Positions 36,210-44,564 of a DNA stretch of 64,000 nt are shown here, piece after piece. The DNA is taken from contig UQXA01000002.1 in assembly GCA_900544865.1 (NCBI GenBank), positions 62,001 to 126,000 on the forward strand, written 5' to 3'. The stretch comes from an uncultured Collinsella sp. (GTDB lineage: Bacteria > Actinomycetota > Coriobacteriia > Coriobacteriales > Coriobacteriaceae). A program made the translations under genes and the position numbers. Below the pieces are notes generated by a model. That model saw nothing but the letters and a program-made list of their open reading frames with translations. It made no database searches and was not told where the DNA came from. The first letter of the stretch is position 1, and every line of letters begins with the position of its first letter.

Positions 36210-37828
36210 TGACTGACGTGCGCGAGGCCGCACAGAACCTGATCGAGTACGCCATCCACCGATCGATGATCGGCCAGGACGACCGCATCTGGGCATACAA
36301 CACCATTTTGGAGTGCATCGGCGCTACGGGACCGGCGCTCGACATGGCCTGGGCGCTCCAGGTTGAGAAACTATCGCTCTTGCACCCCGATACACTCCCC
36401 GACTTTGATCTTGAAGGCACGCTTGCCGCGCTTTCCGAGGCCGCCGTTGTCAACGGTGCCGCCGAGGACACGACATCGGGCCGCGACCGCATCGCCATGC
36501 GCATCATGGGCGTGCTGATGCCGAGGCCTTCGGTTGTAAACGAGGAATTCAACGGCCGCATTGGTGTCAACGAGCCCCGCGCCGCAACCGACTGGTTCTA
36601 CGGCCTGTGCTGCGACGCCGGCTACGTGCGCCGCGCCGCCATCGCGCGCAATATCAAATGGAGCACCCCCACCAACTGGGGCGACCTGGAGATCACCATC
36701 AACCTGTCAAAGCCCGAAAAGGATCCGCGCGACATTGCCGCGGCCGGCGCCGCAAAGAACACGGGCGAGAAGTATCCCGCCTGTCAGCTCTGCATTGAAA
36801 ACGAGGGCTACCCCGGACGCTCCGCCGCAGCCGACGGTGGCGCTCACCCCGCCCGCCAGAATCTGCGCGTTATCCCCATCCAGCTCGACGGCGAGCGCTG
36901 GGGTTTCCAGTACAGCCCGTATGCGTATTTTAACGAGCACTGCATCACGATGAGCTCCGAGCATCGCCCGATGCACGTGGACCGCAAGGGTCTGACCTGC
37001 CTGCTCGACTTTGTCGACCTGTTCCCGCACTACTTTATTGGCTCCAACGCCGACCTGCCTATCGTGGGCGGCTCGATCTTGTCGCACGACCACTTCCAGG
37101 GCGGCTCGCACGAGTTCCCCATGATGCATGCCGCCGAGGTCTCGCAGTTTAGCGTGCCCGGTTTTGACCAGGTCAGCGGTACCGTGCTGCAGTGGCCGCT
37201 CTCGGTGCTGCGCCTGCGCTCGCATGACCGCGCCCAGCTGCTCGACGCTGCCGAGAAGATTATCCTCGCCTGGCGCGAGTGGACCGATGAGTCTGTGGGC
37301 GTCATCGCGTACACAGCCGATGGCGTGGCGCACAACACCGTGACGCCCGTCATCCGCCGCGTCGACTCTCGCGGAAATGCCGGCGGCGAAATCTACGAGG
37401 CCTACCTGGCGCTTCGCTGCAATATCACGACCGACGAGCACCCGCTAGGCGTTTTCCACCCGCATGCCGAGTACCACCACATTAAGAAGGAGAACATCGG
37501 CCTGATCGAGGTCATGGGCCTGGCCATTTTGCCGCCACGCCTGGTTCCCGAGCTCGGCGCCGTCCGCGAGCACCTGCTGGCCGCCAAGGTCGACGCAAGC
37601 TACGACCTTGGCGCCGCACTCGAGGGCGACGACCTTTGCCGCAGCCACGCCGCATGGGCCGAGGATGTCTTTGCACGCCGCGCCGATGAACTTACGACCG
37701 ACAACGCCACCGATATCCTGCACGAGGAGGTGGGCGTGGTGTTTGGCCACGTGCTCGACAACGCCGGCGTCTTTAAATGGGACGAGGCAGGACGCGCCGC
37801 CCAGCAGCGCTTTATCGACTCGCTGTAG
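36200..37828 (+). CDS. galT: UDP-glucose-hexose-1-phosphate uridylyltransferase, Gram-positive type
   Basis: A 542-residue protein of the long GalT family found in Firmicutes and actinobacteria. Recognisable blocks are PTNWGDLEITINLSKPEKDP, YPACQLCIENEGYPGR, FQYSPYAYFNEHCI, GSILSHDHFQGG and HPHAEYHHIKKENIGLIEVMG; the SHDHFQGG block contains the His pair. It exchanges galactose-1-phosphate with UDP-glucose. The start overlaps galK by ten bases; a second ATG at 36209 (TAATG) is also possible. A strong terminator follows at 37883. No galE is in the window, so that step must be encoded elsewhere. Confidence 0.93.
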   Translation: MAVMTDVREAAQNLIEYAIHRSMIGQDDRIWAYNTILECIGATGPALDMAWALQVEKLSLLHPDTLPDFDLEGTLAALSEAAVVNGAAEDTTSGRDRIAMRIMGVLMPRPSVVNEEFNGRIGVNEPRAATDWFYGLCCDAGYVRRAAIARNIKWSTPTNWGDLEITINLSKPEKDPRDIAAAGAAKNTGEKYPACQLCIENEGYPGRSAAADGGAHPARQNLRVIPIQLDGERWGFQYSPYAYFNEHCITMSSEHRPMHVDRKGLTCLLDFVDLFPHYFIGSNADLPIVGGSILSHDHFQGGSHEFPMMHAAEVSQFSVPGFDQVSGTVLQWPLSVLRLRSHDRAQLLDAAEKIILAWREWTDESVGVIAYTADGVAHNTVTPVIRRVDSRGNAGGEIYEAYLALRCNITTDEHPLGVFHPHAEYHHIKKENIGLIEVMGLAILPPRLVPELGAVREHLLAAKVDASYDLGAALEGDDLCRSHAAWAEDVFARRADELTTDNATDILHEEVGVVFGHVLDNAGVFKWDEAGRAAQQRFIDSL

Positions 37829-37882
37829 AGCACAGACCCGGACGCTCAACGGCAGCCCCCACGACATAGCCACCTACACGAC

Positions 37883-37922
37883 AACGGCGCCCGCCGGCAA
37901 CATCGCCGGCGGGCGCCGTTTT
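37883..37922 (+). terminator. terminator after galKT
   Basis: AACGGCGCCCGCCGGC pairs perfectly with its complement around six bases, followed by TTCT. Sixteen-bp stem, 55 bases past the galT stop. Confidence 0.85.
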
Positions 37923-37954
37923 CTGATGCAAGGGTAGCTAATTTGCACCAAAAC

Positions 37955-37993
37955 AAGGAGTGTTCCAAACTGCCGGCAGAGAAGGAGCGCCCC
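37955..37993 (+). repeat. direct repeat flanking the ATPase gene, left copy
   Basis: A 39-base segment starting AAGGAGTGTTCCAAACTGCC matches 39464-39502 at 33 positions in the same orientation. The pair brackets the ATPase module at 38139-39440. Confidence 0.55.
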
Positions 37994-38009
37994 AGGTGCC
38001 GACCTAAAC

Positions 38010-38098
38010 CCCACATTATTCGATGGAAAAACGTGGTTACCTCCCACATTATTCGATGGAAAAACGTGGTTTACTCCCACATTTTTCGATGGAAAGAC
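38010..38098 (+). repeat. three tandem 33-base repeats upstream of the ATPase gene
   Basis: Copies start at 38010, 38043 and 38076, each containing CCCACATTATTCGATGG or CCCACATTTTTCGATGG. The first two continue AAAAACGTGG, so each is bounded by CCAC and GTGG. The array ends 40 bases before the ATG at 38139, a position suited to an iteron-like operator. Confidence 0.7.
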
Positions 38099-38138
38099 CA
38101 AGACGGTCTTATACTAACCATGATCGTTAGGGGGCAGT

Positions 38139-39440
38139 ATGCAGCGACAGCTAATGGACGAACTCATCGCTTGGAAATCTAGGGCAAACCGCAAGCCCCT
38201 CCTGCTTAAGGGGGCCCGCCAGACGGGAAAAACCTGGCTTCTCAACGAATTCGCAGGCCAGCAGTATCAAAACGTCATCCGTTTTGACTTTATGCTCGAA
38301 CCGGGCGCACGTTCGCTGTTCGACGGAAGCCTTGACCCCAAACGCATCATCTCCCAGATAGAGCTCCTGCGCGGCCAGACCATAACGCCGACAGACACGC
38401 TCATCATCTTCGACGAAATCCAAGAGGCACCGCGTGGCATCACCTCGCTCAAATACTTCAACGAGCTGGCGCCGGAATACCATATCATGGCAGCCGGCTC
38501 CTATATGGGGCTCGCGCTCCGACGCGAAAACGAGTCGTTCCCCGTCGGCAAGATCGACCAGCTTACCATGCGCCCCATGGGGTTTGTCGAGTTCGTTCGT
38601 GCCGTCGATGGCGATCCGCTCGCAGATGCCATCCTTGCCGCAGACATGGACCTGCTGGCGAATGTTTCCGAAAAGCTCGAGCGCCTGCTCAAGGAATACC
38701 TCGTTGTCGGTGGCATGCCAGAAGTTGTCTCCGCTTTCGCCGCCTCCCACGATTTCATCGAGGCCCGCAGGCTTCAGCAGCAAATCATCGAAGCTTATGA
38801 ATCCGATTTTGGCAAGCATGCGCCAGCCCGCATCGTCGAGCGCATGAGGCTGGTTTGGAAATCCCTTCCCGGCCAGCTCGCAAAGGAAAACAAGAAGTTC
38901 GTCTACGGCGCGCTTCGTCCCGGGGCGCGCGCACGCGATTTTGAGGAAAGCCTCCAGTGGCTCATGGACTATGGAATCGTTCATAAGGTACCACGTGTTT
39001 CCGCTCTAAAGGCGCCGCTCTCGAGCTATGAAGACCTCTCGGGCTTCAAACTGTTCTGCATCGACACCGGCATCCTCGGAGCGCTCTCCGGCCTCACGCC
39101 AGCCATTGTTCTGAACGGGCCCGCTGTTTTTACGGAGTTCAAAGGCTCGCTGACCGAGCAATACGTCGCACAGGAGCTTTTGCTCCAAGGCAATACTCCC
39201 GCGTATTGGTCATCCTCCTCCGGCAATGCAGAGACTGACTTTGCCGTCGACCATGCGGGGACCGTGCTTCCGCTCGAGGTCAAGGCGGCAGAGAATCTCA
39301 AAGCAAAGAGCCTGAGGATTGCCTGCGAGAAGTTCAAGCTCGAGCGCTGCGTGAGAACATCGTTAGCGGCATATAGAGACGAAGGCACGCTCGTCAATAT
39401 TCCGCTCTGGGAGATTGGGCAAATCGACAAGCTGGCATAG
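38139..39440 (+). CDS. AAA ATPase with C-terminal DUF4143 nuclease-like domain
   Basis: A 433-residue protein. Walker A is KGARQTGKTWLL near residue 25 and Walker B LIIFDEIQEAPR near 90. The C-terminal DUF4143 domain has a PD-(D/E)xK-like core: ETDFAVDH...LPLEVKA. Members are widespread in gut anaerobes, often in many copies, and their function is unknown; nuclease or toxin-like roles have been suggested. GGGGG lies four bases before the ATG. It interrupts the galactose/lactose gene cluster, is bracketed by 39-base direct repeats, and is preceded by three tandem repeats. It therefore looks like an independent, possibly mobile, module with self-contained regulation. Confidence 0.85.
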   Translation: MQRQLMDELIAWKSRANRKPLLLKGARQTGKTWLLNEFAGQQYQNVIRFDFMLEPGARSLFDGSLDPKRIISQIELLRGQTITPTDTLIIFDEIQEAPRGITSLKYFNELAPEYHIMAAGSYMGLALRRENESFPVGKIDQLTMRPMGFVEFVRAVDGDPLADAILAADMDLLANVSEKLERLLKEYLVVGGMPEVVSAFAASHDFIEARRLQQQIIEAYESDFGKHAPARIVERMRLVWKSLPGQLAKENKKFVYGALRPGARARDFEESLQWLMDYGIVHKVPRVSALKAPLSSYEDLSGFKLFCIDTGILGALSGLTPAIVLNGPAVFTEFKGSLTEQYVAQELLLQGNTPAYWSSSSGNAETDFAVDHAGTVLPLEVKAAENLKAKSLRIACEKFKLERCVRTSLAAYRDEGTLVNIPLWEIGQIDKLA

Positions 39441-39463
39441 GCGCTGTGGAGGGGGTGCCCCGT

Positions 39464-39502
39464 AAGGAGTGTCCCAAACTGCCGGCAAAAAAGGAACGTC
39501 TC
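39464..39502 (+). repeat. direct repeat flanking the ATPase gene, right copy
   Basis: AAGGAGTGTCCCAAACTGCC and onward, 33 of 39 bases identical to 37955-37993. Begins 23 bases after the ATPase stop. Confidence 0.55.
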
Positions 39503-39556
39503 TATCTGCCGCATTCCCGAAGCAAGGCAACGCCGATGTTTTGGCAACGGCAGCGA

Positions 39557-39697
39557 GCGGGCCGCATTTGAGACAAGGTGACGTGAAACGAAAGGGCGCT
39601 GACCTTCTGGTCGCGCCCTTGAAGTTGAACGTCAGATTGTCCAAATGCGGCCCGCGCAGCGTCGAGCCGTTACGCGGTTTGGTAAAACCGCGTAACC
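39557..39697 (-). ncRNA. structured 3'-end element, copy 2 (downstream of lacC)
   Basis: On the minus strand, directly after the lacC stop: hairpin GTTACGCGGTTT-TACC-complement (39669-39696, perfect 12 bp), then the linker GACGCTGCG and a long stem (39557-39655). The stem runs GCGGGCCGCATTTG, ACAA, TGACGT, AGGGCG, GACC around AGAA. Compared with copies 1 and 3, paired positions change together. Confidence 0.62.
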
Positions 39698-40633
39698 CTA
39701 AAGCTCCGTTACTTCAACGTTGTTGTAGATCTCGTCCCAGCGGTCCATGACCAGGTGACCGGTCTTGGGATCCATAGCGTTGAGTTTGCCGCAAGTATTG
39801 GCGGTCTTGAGCACCGTGACGTCGTCGGCGCCAGCAGCAATGGCATGTGCAAAGCCGGCGATGGTCGAGTCGCCGGAACCCGTTGCGTTCACAGCCGCAA
39901 TCGCGGGCGTCTTGGCGCGGAACGCGCGACCCTCATGGAAGCCAACCGAACCGGCAGCGCCCATCGAAACGACAACCCAGGGGATACCGGCAAAACGGTC
40001 ATCGGCGGCGAGCGCCTCGCGCAGGGCATCGACATCATCGGTCGTAAAGGACGTACCCAGCAGGCCGTTAATCTCGGTCAGGTTGGGCTTTACGAGCTCA
40101 GGCTTAGCGTCGGACTCCAGCGCGGCCTCCAGCGATGCACCCGAGGTGTCGAGCAGCACCTTGGCGCCCGCCTCCTCGGCGATCTTGACGAGCTCGGCAT
40201 AGTAGCCGGCATCGACGCCACGCGGCAGCGAGCCCGAAAGCGTCACGACGTCCGCCTTCGCTGCGAGCTCGGCGAACTTGGCCGTAAAGGCCTCGAGCTC
40301 GGCCGGGGCGATCTGCGGGCCGCTCTCCAGCAGCTCGGTCTGATTACCCTCGTGCAGGATATTCAGGCAGATGCGCGTCTCACCGGCAATAGGCACAAAG
40401 TCGTTCTTGACGCCGTCGGCATCCATAAGCTCGGCCATATAGGCACCCATGTGGCCGCCGAGCAGGCCGGTCGCGAGCACGTCGTCACCCAGCTGCAGCA
40501 GCACGCGACTCACGTTGAGGCCCTTGCCGCCAGCGGTCTTTTCGGGTGTCACACGGTTAACATCGTCGATGATCAGCTTGTCGAGCTGATAGCGCGTATC
40601 AATCGACGGGTTCATGGTAACGGTCAGAATCAT
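39698..40633 (-). CDS. lacC: tagatose-6-phosphate kinase / 1-phosphofructokinase (PfkB family)
   Basis: A 311-residue PfkB sugar kinase. It begins MILTVTMNPSIDTRYQL, has the first signature AGGKGLNVSRVL and the second AVNATGSGDSTIAGF with the catalytic Asp. LacC and FruK cannot be split with certainty by motif. Being the last gene of a lacA-lacB-lacX-lacC group, it most likely phosphorylates tagatose-6-phosphate to tagatose-1,6-bisphosphate. The ATG at 40633 follows AGGAG. A close paralogue, differing at scattered positions, is at 63202-64000. The stop is followed at once by the structured element at 39557-39697. Confidence 0.87.
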   Translation of the reverse strand: MILTVTMNPSIDTRYQLDKLIIDDVNRVTPEKTAGGKGLNVSRVLLQLGDDVLATGLLGGHMGAYMAELMDADGVKNDFVPIAGETRICLNILHEGNQTELLESGPQIAPAELEAFTAKFAELAAKADVVTLSGSLPRGVDAGYYAELVKIAEEAGAKVLLDTSGASLEAALESDAKPELVKPNLTEINGLLGTSFTTDDVDALREALAADDRFAGIPWVVVSMGAAGSVGFHEGRAFRAKTPAIAAVNATGSGDSTIAGFAHAIAAGADDVTVLKTANTCGKLNAMDPKTGHLVMDRWDEIYNNVEVTEL

Positions 40634-40686
40634 GTTGAACTCCTGTTCCGGGGCGGCATAACCCGCCCCAAACATACGATAGCTCG

Positions 40687-41568
40687 TTAAAGGATCTCGA
40701 TCTCAAAGCCGCGGGTGACGGTCTCTCCCGGCTTGGCCACCAGGCAGCCGCGCTTGTGCTCCAGAATATCGTCCTCGTCGGAGCAGGTGGACAGGCCGCC
40801 CCACGGTTCCACGGCCACAAAGTCGCCCTCGGGCTTGCTCCACACAATCAGGTATGGCATATCGGGGAACGTCAGGCGCACGCCCTTGTCCTCGGTTTTC
40901 TTGGTAAGCGTAACCACGTGGCTCTCGAGCACGTCAAAGATGGTCTCTGCGAAGTCAAAGAGTTCGTGGGTCAGCGGCAGGTCATGGCCAACCATCGGGT
41001 TCTTGCTGCGATGCTCAACATCAATCAGGCCCGTCGAGGGAACGGCAGTACAGAGCTCGGCGGCCTCGCGCTGCTCAAAACGGAGCTCGTAGTCGTCGTA
41101 GGACTCGCCCTCGTCAAGCGGGCACTTAAAGCCAGGGTGACCGCCCACAAAGAACGGCATGTCCTCGGTGCCCTCATTGGTCACCTCGTACGACACGGCC
41201 ACCTTCTCCGCATCGATCGTGTAACGAGCAACGATCTTAAACGGATACGGGTACTGCTCGAGCAACTCGGCATGGTCGGCAGAGCTTAAGCTCAGCACAA
41301 CCATGTTGTCGCTCTGCTCCTCGAGCTTCCACTCCTGCTTGCGAGCAAAGCCGTGGCGGGCGAGCTTGACCTCGCGGCCGCCCATGGTCATTGCGCGACC
41401 GTCACGAAGGCCGCCGCAGATCGGGAAACAAATGGGTGCCTGGCCCGACCACACCGCCGGGTCGCCCTGCCACAGGTACTCACGGCCGTTGGCCGTAATA
41501 GAAGTGAACGACCCGCCCGCCGTGCTCAGTGCCACGCGGATAGAACCGTTATCAAGAACAAACTCCAT
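40687..41568 (-). CDS. lacX: LacX-like aldose 1-epimerase family protein
   Basis: A 293-residue member of the aldose-epimerase superfamily, short LacX/YeaD-like branch. Visible blocks are ICFPICGGLRDG, ARHGFARKQEW (His likely catalytic), FFVGGHPGFKCPL (second His) and VAVEPWGGLST. It is expected to interconvert sugar anomers, here possibly a phosphorylated or free galactose. It lies between lacB and lacC, 53 bases from the latter, in the order known from lactococcal lac operons where LacX accompanies the tagatose pathway. The ATG at 41568 follows GGGAAGG. Confidence 0.83.
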   Translation of the reverse strand: MEFVLDNGSIRVALSTAGGSFTSITANGREYLWQGDPAVWSGQAPICFPICGGLRDGRAMTMGGREVKLARHGFARKQEWKLEEQSDNMVVLSLSSADHAELLEQYPYPFKIVARYTIDAEKVAVSYEVTNEGTEDMPFFVGGHPGFKCPLDEGESYDDYELRFEQREAAELCTAVPSTGLIDVEHRSKNPMVGHDLPLTHELFDFAETIFDVLESHVVTLTKKTEDKGVRLTFPDMPYLIVWSKPEGDFVAVEPWGGLSTCSDEDDILEHKRGCLVAKPGETVTRGFEIEIL

Positions 41569-41807
41569 AGGAGCCTTCCCTTTCTTACGACAGCCCGCCA
41601 AGTCAATAGGGCTGATAGAAAACCGGCCCGCGCCCCCTCACAGAAACGCGAGCCGTCAATTGAAAAGCTGCAGAATACCGGGTCCCGCCAAAACGAAGCC
41701 CACAAGCTCAGCAAGCAAACGTGTTATCGGAGCAGCTTACTGAACCAGAAAGCTTCGCAACAACAGCGGTAACCCCACAGGTACCCCCAACGTCAGCGAG
41801 AAGTCAG
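41569..41807. other. gap between lacB and lacX, no gene
   Basis: Together with the structured element that follows, this makes a 373-base gap inside the lac group. No coding frame, T-rich terminator or operator is evident in this part. A separate promoter for lacX-lacC is possible but I cannot locate one. Confidence 0.4.
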
Positions 41808-41940
41808 CTGGCGAGGCAAGGTGCCGTGAAGCGAGGCGGCATTGACCTTCTGGTCATGCCGCCGAAGCTGAACGGCAGATTGCCCGCCAGATGGCTTCGC
41901 AGCGTCGGCCGGTCCGGCGTTCGGTAGAACGCCGGAACCC
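41808..41940 (-). ncRNA. structured 3'-end element, copy 3 (downstream of lacB)
   Basis: On the minus strand, starting at the lacB stop: TCCGGCGTTC-TACC-GAACGCCGGA hairpin (41911-41939), the linker GGCCGACGCTGCG, then a long stem (41808-41890). The stem has CTGGCG, GCAA/TTGC, TGCCGT/ACGGCA, GGCGGCAT/ATGCCGCC and GACC-AGAA-GGTC. Nearly every stem pair differs from copies 1 and 2 but remains paired, while the loop and linker sequences are kept. Confidence 0.62.
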
Positions 41941-41941
41941 C

Positions 41942-42466
41942 TTAGTCGTGGTACTCGCCGCGGTCCCACTTCTCGAGGAACTCGTCAAAGAAGTGCGGGT
42001 CAGCCTGAGCCTCGGCGTCGGCCTTATTGCAGGCATCGATCTTGGCGATCAGGGCATCGTGCTCGGGGGTCTTCTCGTAGGGCTCCTCCAGGAAGGCAAG
42101 CATGATATCGGCCATCAGGAACTCGCCGGTAATCTTGCCGCCAAAGCCCACGATGTTGGCGTTGAGCTCGCGACGAGCGTACAGGGCAGAGGTCATGTCG
42201 CGGACCAGGGCGCAGCGGGCGCCGGGAACCTTGTTGACGGCGTTGGTGATGCCAATGCCGGTGCCGCACAGGGCCACGCCAAAGTCGGCCTTGCCGCTGG
42301 CAACAGCCTCGCCCACGGCCTTACCGTAGATGGGATAGTGCGTACGGGTGTGGCTGTAGGTGCCGCAGTCGAGCACCTTGTAGCCAGCCTGCTCCAGGCG
42401 GTCGGCCAGATAGATCTTCTCGTCCGTAACGATATGGTCGCAACCGATTGCGATGGTCTTCTTCAT
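41942..42466 (-). CDS. lacB: galactose-6-phosphate isomerase subunit LacB
   Basis: A 174-residue RpiB/LacB-fold protein: [50 protein letters not shown] and [17 protein letters not shown]. LacA and LacB together convert galactose-6-phosphate to tagatose-6-phosphate. The length matches LacB (about 171) and it follows a shorter LacA gene by 63 bases, which separates this pair from a single ribose-5-phosphate isomerase B. The ATG follows AAAGGAC by six bases. Between its stop and lacX lies the structured element copy 3. Confidence 0.9.
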   Translation of the reverse strand: MKKTIAIGCDHIVTDEKIYLADRLEQAGYKVLDCGTYSHTRTHYPIYGKAVGEAVASGKADFGVALCGTGIGITNAVNKVPGARCALVRDMTSALYARRELNANIVGFGGKITGEFLMADIMLAFLEEPYEKTPEHDALIAKIDACNKADAEAQADPHFFDEFLEKWDRGEYHD

Positions 42467-42529
42467 CAGAACGTCCTTTCGTCTGAATTCACAAGTTGAG
42501 GTAGAAGTTCGAGTTCTCGGTGGCTCTCG

Positions 42530-42958
42530 TTAGGCCATCTTGTTGAGCATGTCGACACGGATCTGGTGACGGCCGCCGGCGTACTGTGCACGCAGGAACT
42601 CGCGGGCGATCTTCTTGGCGACCTCGGTGCCCACAACGCCCGGGCCCATGGTGACCATGCGCGAGCCGTTGTGCTCGCGGGTCATGTAAGCGGAACGCTC
42701 GTCGGAAATGTTGGCGACGACCATGCCCTTGATCTTGACGGCGGCCATATAGGAGCCGACGCCGTACTTATCGAATGCAAAGCCCTGGGAATCCTTGTGC
42801 TCCAGCAGGTCCTTGGCAACGGCGGTCGCGGAATCGACAAAGTCCGCGGCAGGGGTCTCGGAATAGTCGACGACCTCGTGACCGTCGGCGATGAGCATCT
42901 CCTTGATGGACTCCTTCATCGACATACCGTCGGCATCGGAAGCGATTACAACCCTCAT
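42530..42958 (-). CDS. lacA: galactose-6-phosphate isomerase subunit LacA
   Basis: A 142-residue RpiB-fold protein of LacA length. It starts MRVVIASDADGMSMKESIKE and has the anion-loop region FDKYGVGSYMAAVK and DERSAYMTREHNGSRM. LacA subunits lack the catalytic Cys-Gly-Thr-Gly loop present in LacB, as is the case here (FDKYGVGS). Forms a heteromultimer with LacB. First gene of the lacA-lacB-lacX-lacC group; AAGGAGG precedes the ATG. Its upstream region has the GAACA-rich operator-like sites at 43058-43135. Confidence 0.9.
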   Translation of the reverse strand: MRVVIASDADGMSMKESIKEMLIADGHEVVDYSETPAADFVDSATAVAKDLLEHKDSQGFAFDKYGVGSYMAAVKIKGMVVANISDERSAYMTREHNGSRMVTMGPGVVGTEVAKKIAREFLRAQYAGGRHQIRVDMLNKMA

Positions 42959-43198
42959 GACATCCTCCTTGAGAGATACGCAGGTGCGTAGTTTCTGTTT
43001 GGAAGTGTTGAATCGCGTTCAGGTCCGGGCATCTGAATGTGCGGTTCTTCACTGTTCGTGTTTATTTGAACACATTCGAACATCAACTGCAACAACTATT
43101 TGTTTATCTTTGTTCTTTTTTGAACAAATACCGTTCACGGATGATTGCTGACCGTTTGAGCCGGGCGCGGACGTAGCGACCATGTGTTCAACAAACAA
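42959..43198. promoter_or_regulatory. lacA promoter region with operator-like sites
   Basis: Contains ACATTCGAACA (43072-43082), related to CAATATCGAACA upstream of lacF and the aldolase. It also has a palindrome TTTGTTC-TTTTTT-GAACAAA (43109-43128) and TACCGTTCACGGA (43129-43141). The first two suit a DeoR/LacR-type regulator, the last the shared carbohydrate motif. Confidence 0.6.
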
Positions 43199-43231
43199 AA
43201 GGGCGGCCGAGAACGTGTCTCGGCCGCCCTT
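43199..43231 (-). terminator. terminator after the membrane protein gene
   Basis: AAGGGCGGCCGAG pairs with CTCGGCCGCCCTT around seven bases; on the minus strand TTGTTTGTT follows. Confidence 0.85.
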
Positions 43232-43265
43232 CTTACAGTTGATCTTCCAAAGAACGCTTTGCCGC

Positions 43266-44279
43266 CTACTCAGACTGCCTGCCCTTCTTGGCGTGCTTGG
43301 ACGGAGCACTCAGAAAGCGGCCCGTCAAATAGTTCGCCGGGCCGGAAATATCAATCCCCAGTAGCGTGTGTCCCAGCCACAGAAACGCCGCGAGCACCAG
43401 CAGCGGGATAACGCACGAGGTCACGATCATCACAATGACGCCTTCGATGAGATCGGTCACTTGCTGCACAGTTTCATCGGTCATCTGCTTGGCGCCGCTG
43501 GTCACCGACGTGACGAGGCCCGAGGCACCGTCGGCAAGCCGCTCGAGCACGCTCTTGGACTCTGCGGACTCGGTCTTTTTCTTGCTTGTTTTGGAGCTAT
43601 CGCTATTTGCCGCACCCGCAGCGTCGGCCGCCTTTTGCTCGGCCGCCTCGATGCTAACGCGATACGTTTCGTCGACCTTCTGCGACACCCAAACGCTTGC
43701 AGGCACCAACGCCATGCCAATTATGGCGACCACCAGCACACGCGTTGCCACGCGACGAATGACTGCGCTCGTGCTCCAGCGTCCGTGAATGCCAAGCGAC
43801 ACCGCGAAGAGTACGAGCGAGAACGGAATCAGGATGCCCAGCCCGACCGACCATAAAATGGTCAGCAGATATTTTTCAAGGTAGAGCACGGCAAGCACGA
43901 TACCCAAGTTTCCCGAAAGCTGCGCGAGCTGTTCGGCAACTGGCGTTCCTGTATCGCCCGGCAGCGCAGTGATACCCGCAGATAGGGCGACGCACGAGGT
44001 TGTGAGCGCCAAAACATTGCCCTTCTTTTGATCGATGACCTCGATGGTGGAGTCCCAAGTCTTGGTATCGGCGAAATGCGGACGAGCTACAAAGCCCGAC
44101 AACAGCGCCAGTACCACAAGCGCAACGATAAAGCCAATCTGCAGCTTTTTGTTTGCGCACACGACATCGGACAGGCTGGGCTGCAGCTCGGTTACCGTCG
44201 TATGCTCGGTTATCTGGACAGGACGCCCATGAGCCATCTCGTGCGCATCTGTCTTTTGAATCAATCCGTTGTCCGGCAT
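43266..44279 (-). CDS. membrane protein of unknown function
   Basis: A 337-residue protein I do not recognise. It has about five membrane segments: LQIGFIVALVVLALLSGFVA near 47-66, a pair around 120-160, one near 185-205, and one near 290-312. A charged, Lys/Ser/Glu-rich stretch (SSKTSKKKTESAESK) near 235-255 looks coiled or disordered. The C-terminus is basic (KHAKKGRQSE). The ATG follows GAGGAGG by seven bases and a strong terminator follows the gene, so it is a real single-gene unit. It sits between lacF and lacA but shows no feature tying it to sugar transport. Confidence 0.75.
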   Translation of the reverse strand: MPDNGLIQKTDAHEMAHGRPVQITEHTTVTELQPSLSDVVCANKKLQIGFIVALVVLALLSGFVARPHFADTKTWDSTIEVIDQKKGNVLALTTSCVALSAGITALPGDTGTPVAEQLAQLSGNLGIVLAVLYLEKYLLTILWSVGLGILIPFSLVLFAVSLGIHGRWSTSAVIRRVATRVLVVAIIGMALVPASVWVSQKVDETYRVSIEAAEQKAADAAGAANSDSSKTSKKKTESAESKSVLERLADGASGLVTSVTSGAKQMTDETVQQVTDLIEGVIVMIVTSCVIPLLVLAAFLWLGHTLLGIDISGPANYLTGRFLSAPSKHAKKGRQSE

Positions 44280-44422
44280 TTGGACACCTCCTCATTCCGG
44301 CCTGCATTGCGGATGGAAGTATACCCACCCATCGAAAAACCGAACGGGAGGGCGTGCAGGAGCTCCAAGACTGCCCCCAACGACTAGTCGTTTAAGAACG
44401 TCCTCAATGACTATCTCGGGAT

Positions 44423-44491
44423 AAGTTGCGGTGGAATAGGGATTGTTTTGCGCCCGCCGGCCCCTATTCAGTCCCCATTTCACCGCAACTT
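44423..44491. repeat. inverted repeat between lacF and the membrane protein gene
   Basis: AAGTTGCGGTG at 44423 pairs with CACCGCAACTT ending at 44491, and AATAGGG pairs with CCCTATT further in. It lies 82 bases beyond the lacF terminator, in the promoter region of the membrane protein gene. Confidence 0.5.
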
Positions 44492-44504
44492 GGAGGAGGA
44501 CAGA

Positions 44505-44537
44505 AAAAGCTCTGCCGCGGGTAGCGGCAGAGCTTTT
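44505..44537 (-). terminator. terminator after lacF
   Basis: AAAAGCTCTGCCGC pairs perfectly with its complement around five bases, ending in TTTTT on the minus strand, 28 bases past the stop. Confidence 0.88.
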
Positions 44538-44564
44538 GGAAGGGGACTTGATTGTGCGGACTCG

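Noticed and set aside
37874..38101. Minus-strand frame with repeated FPSNNVG
   Set aside because: It is the translation of the 33-base tandem repeats; no start site or downstream domain.
41942..42958. Two copies of ribose-5-phosphate isomerase B
   Set aside because: Lengths 142 and 174, their tandem order, and lacC/lacX neighbours fit LacA and LacB.
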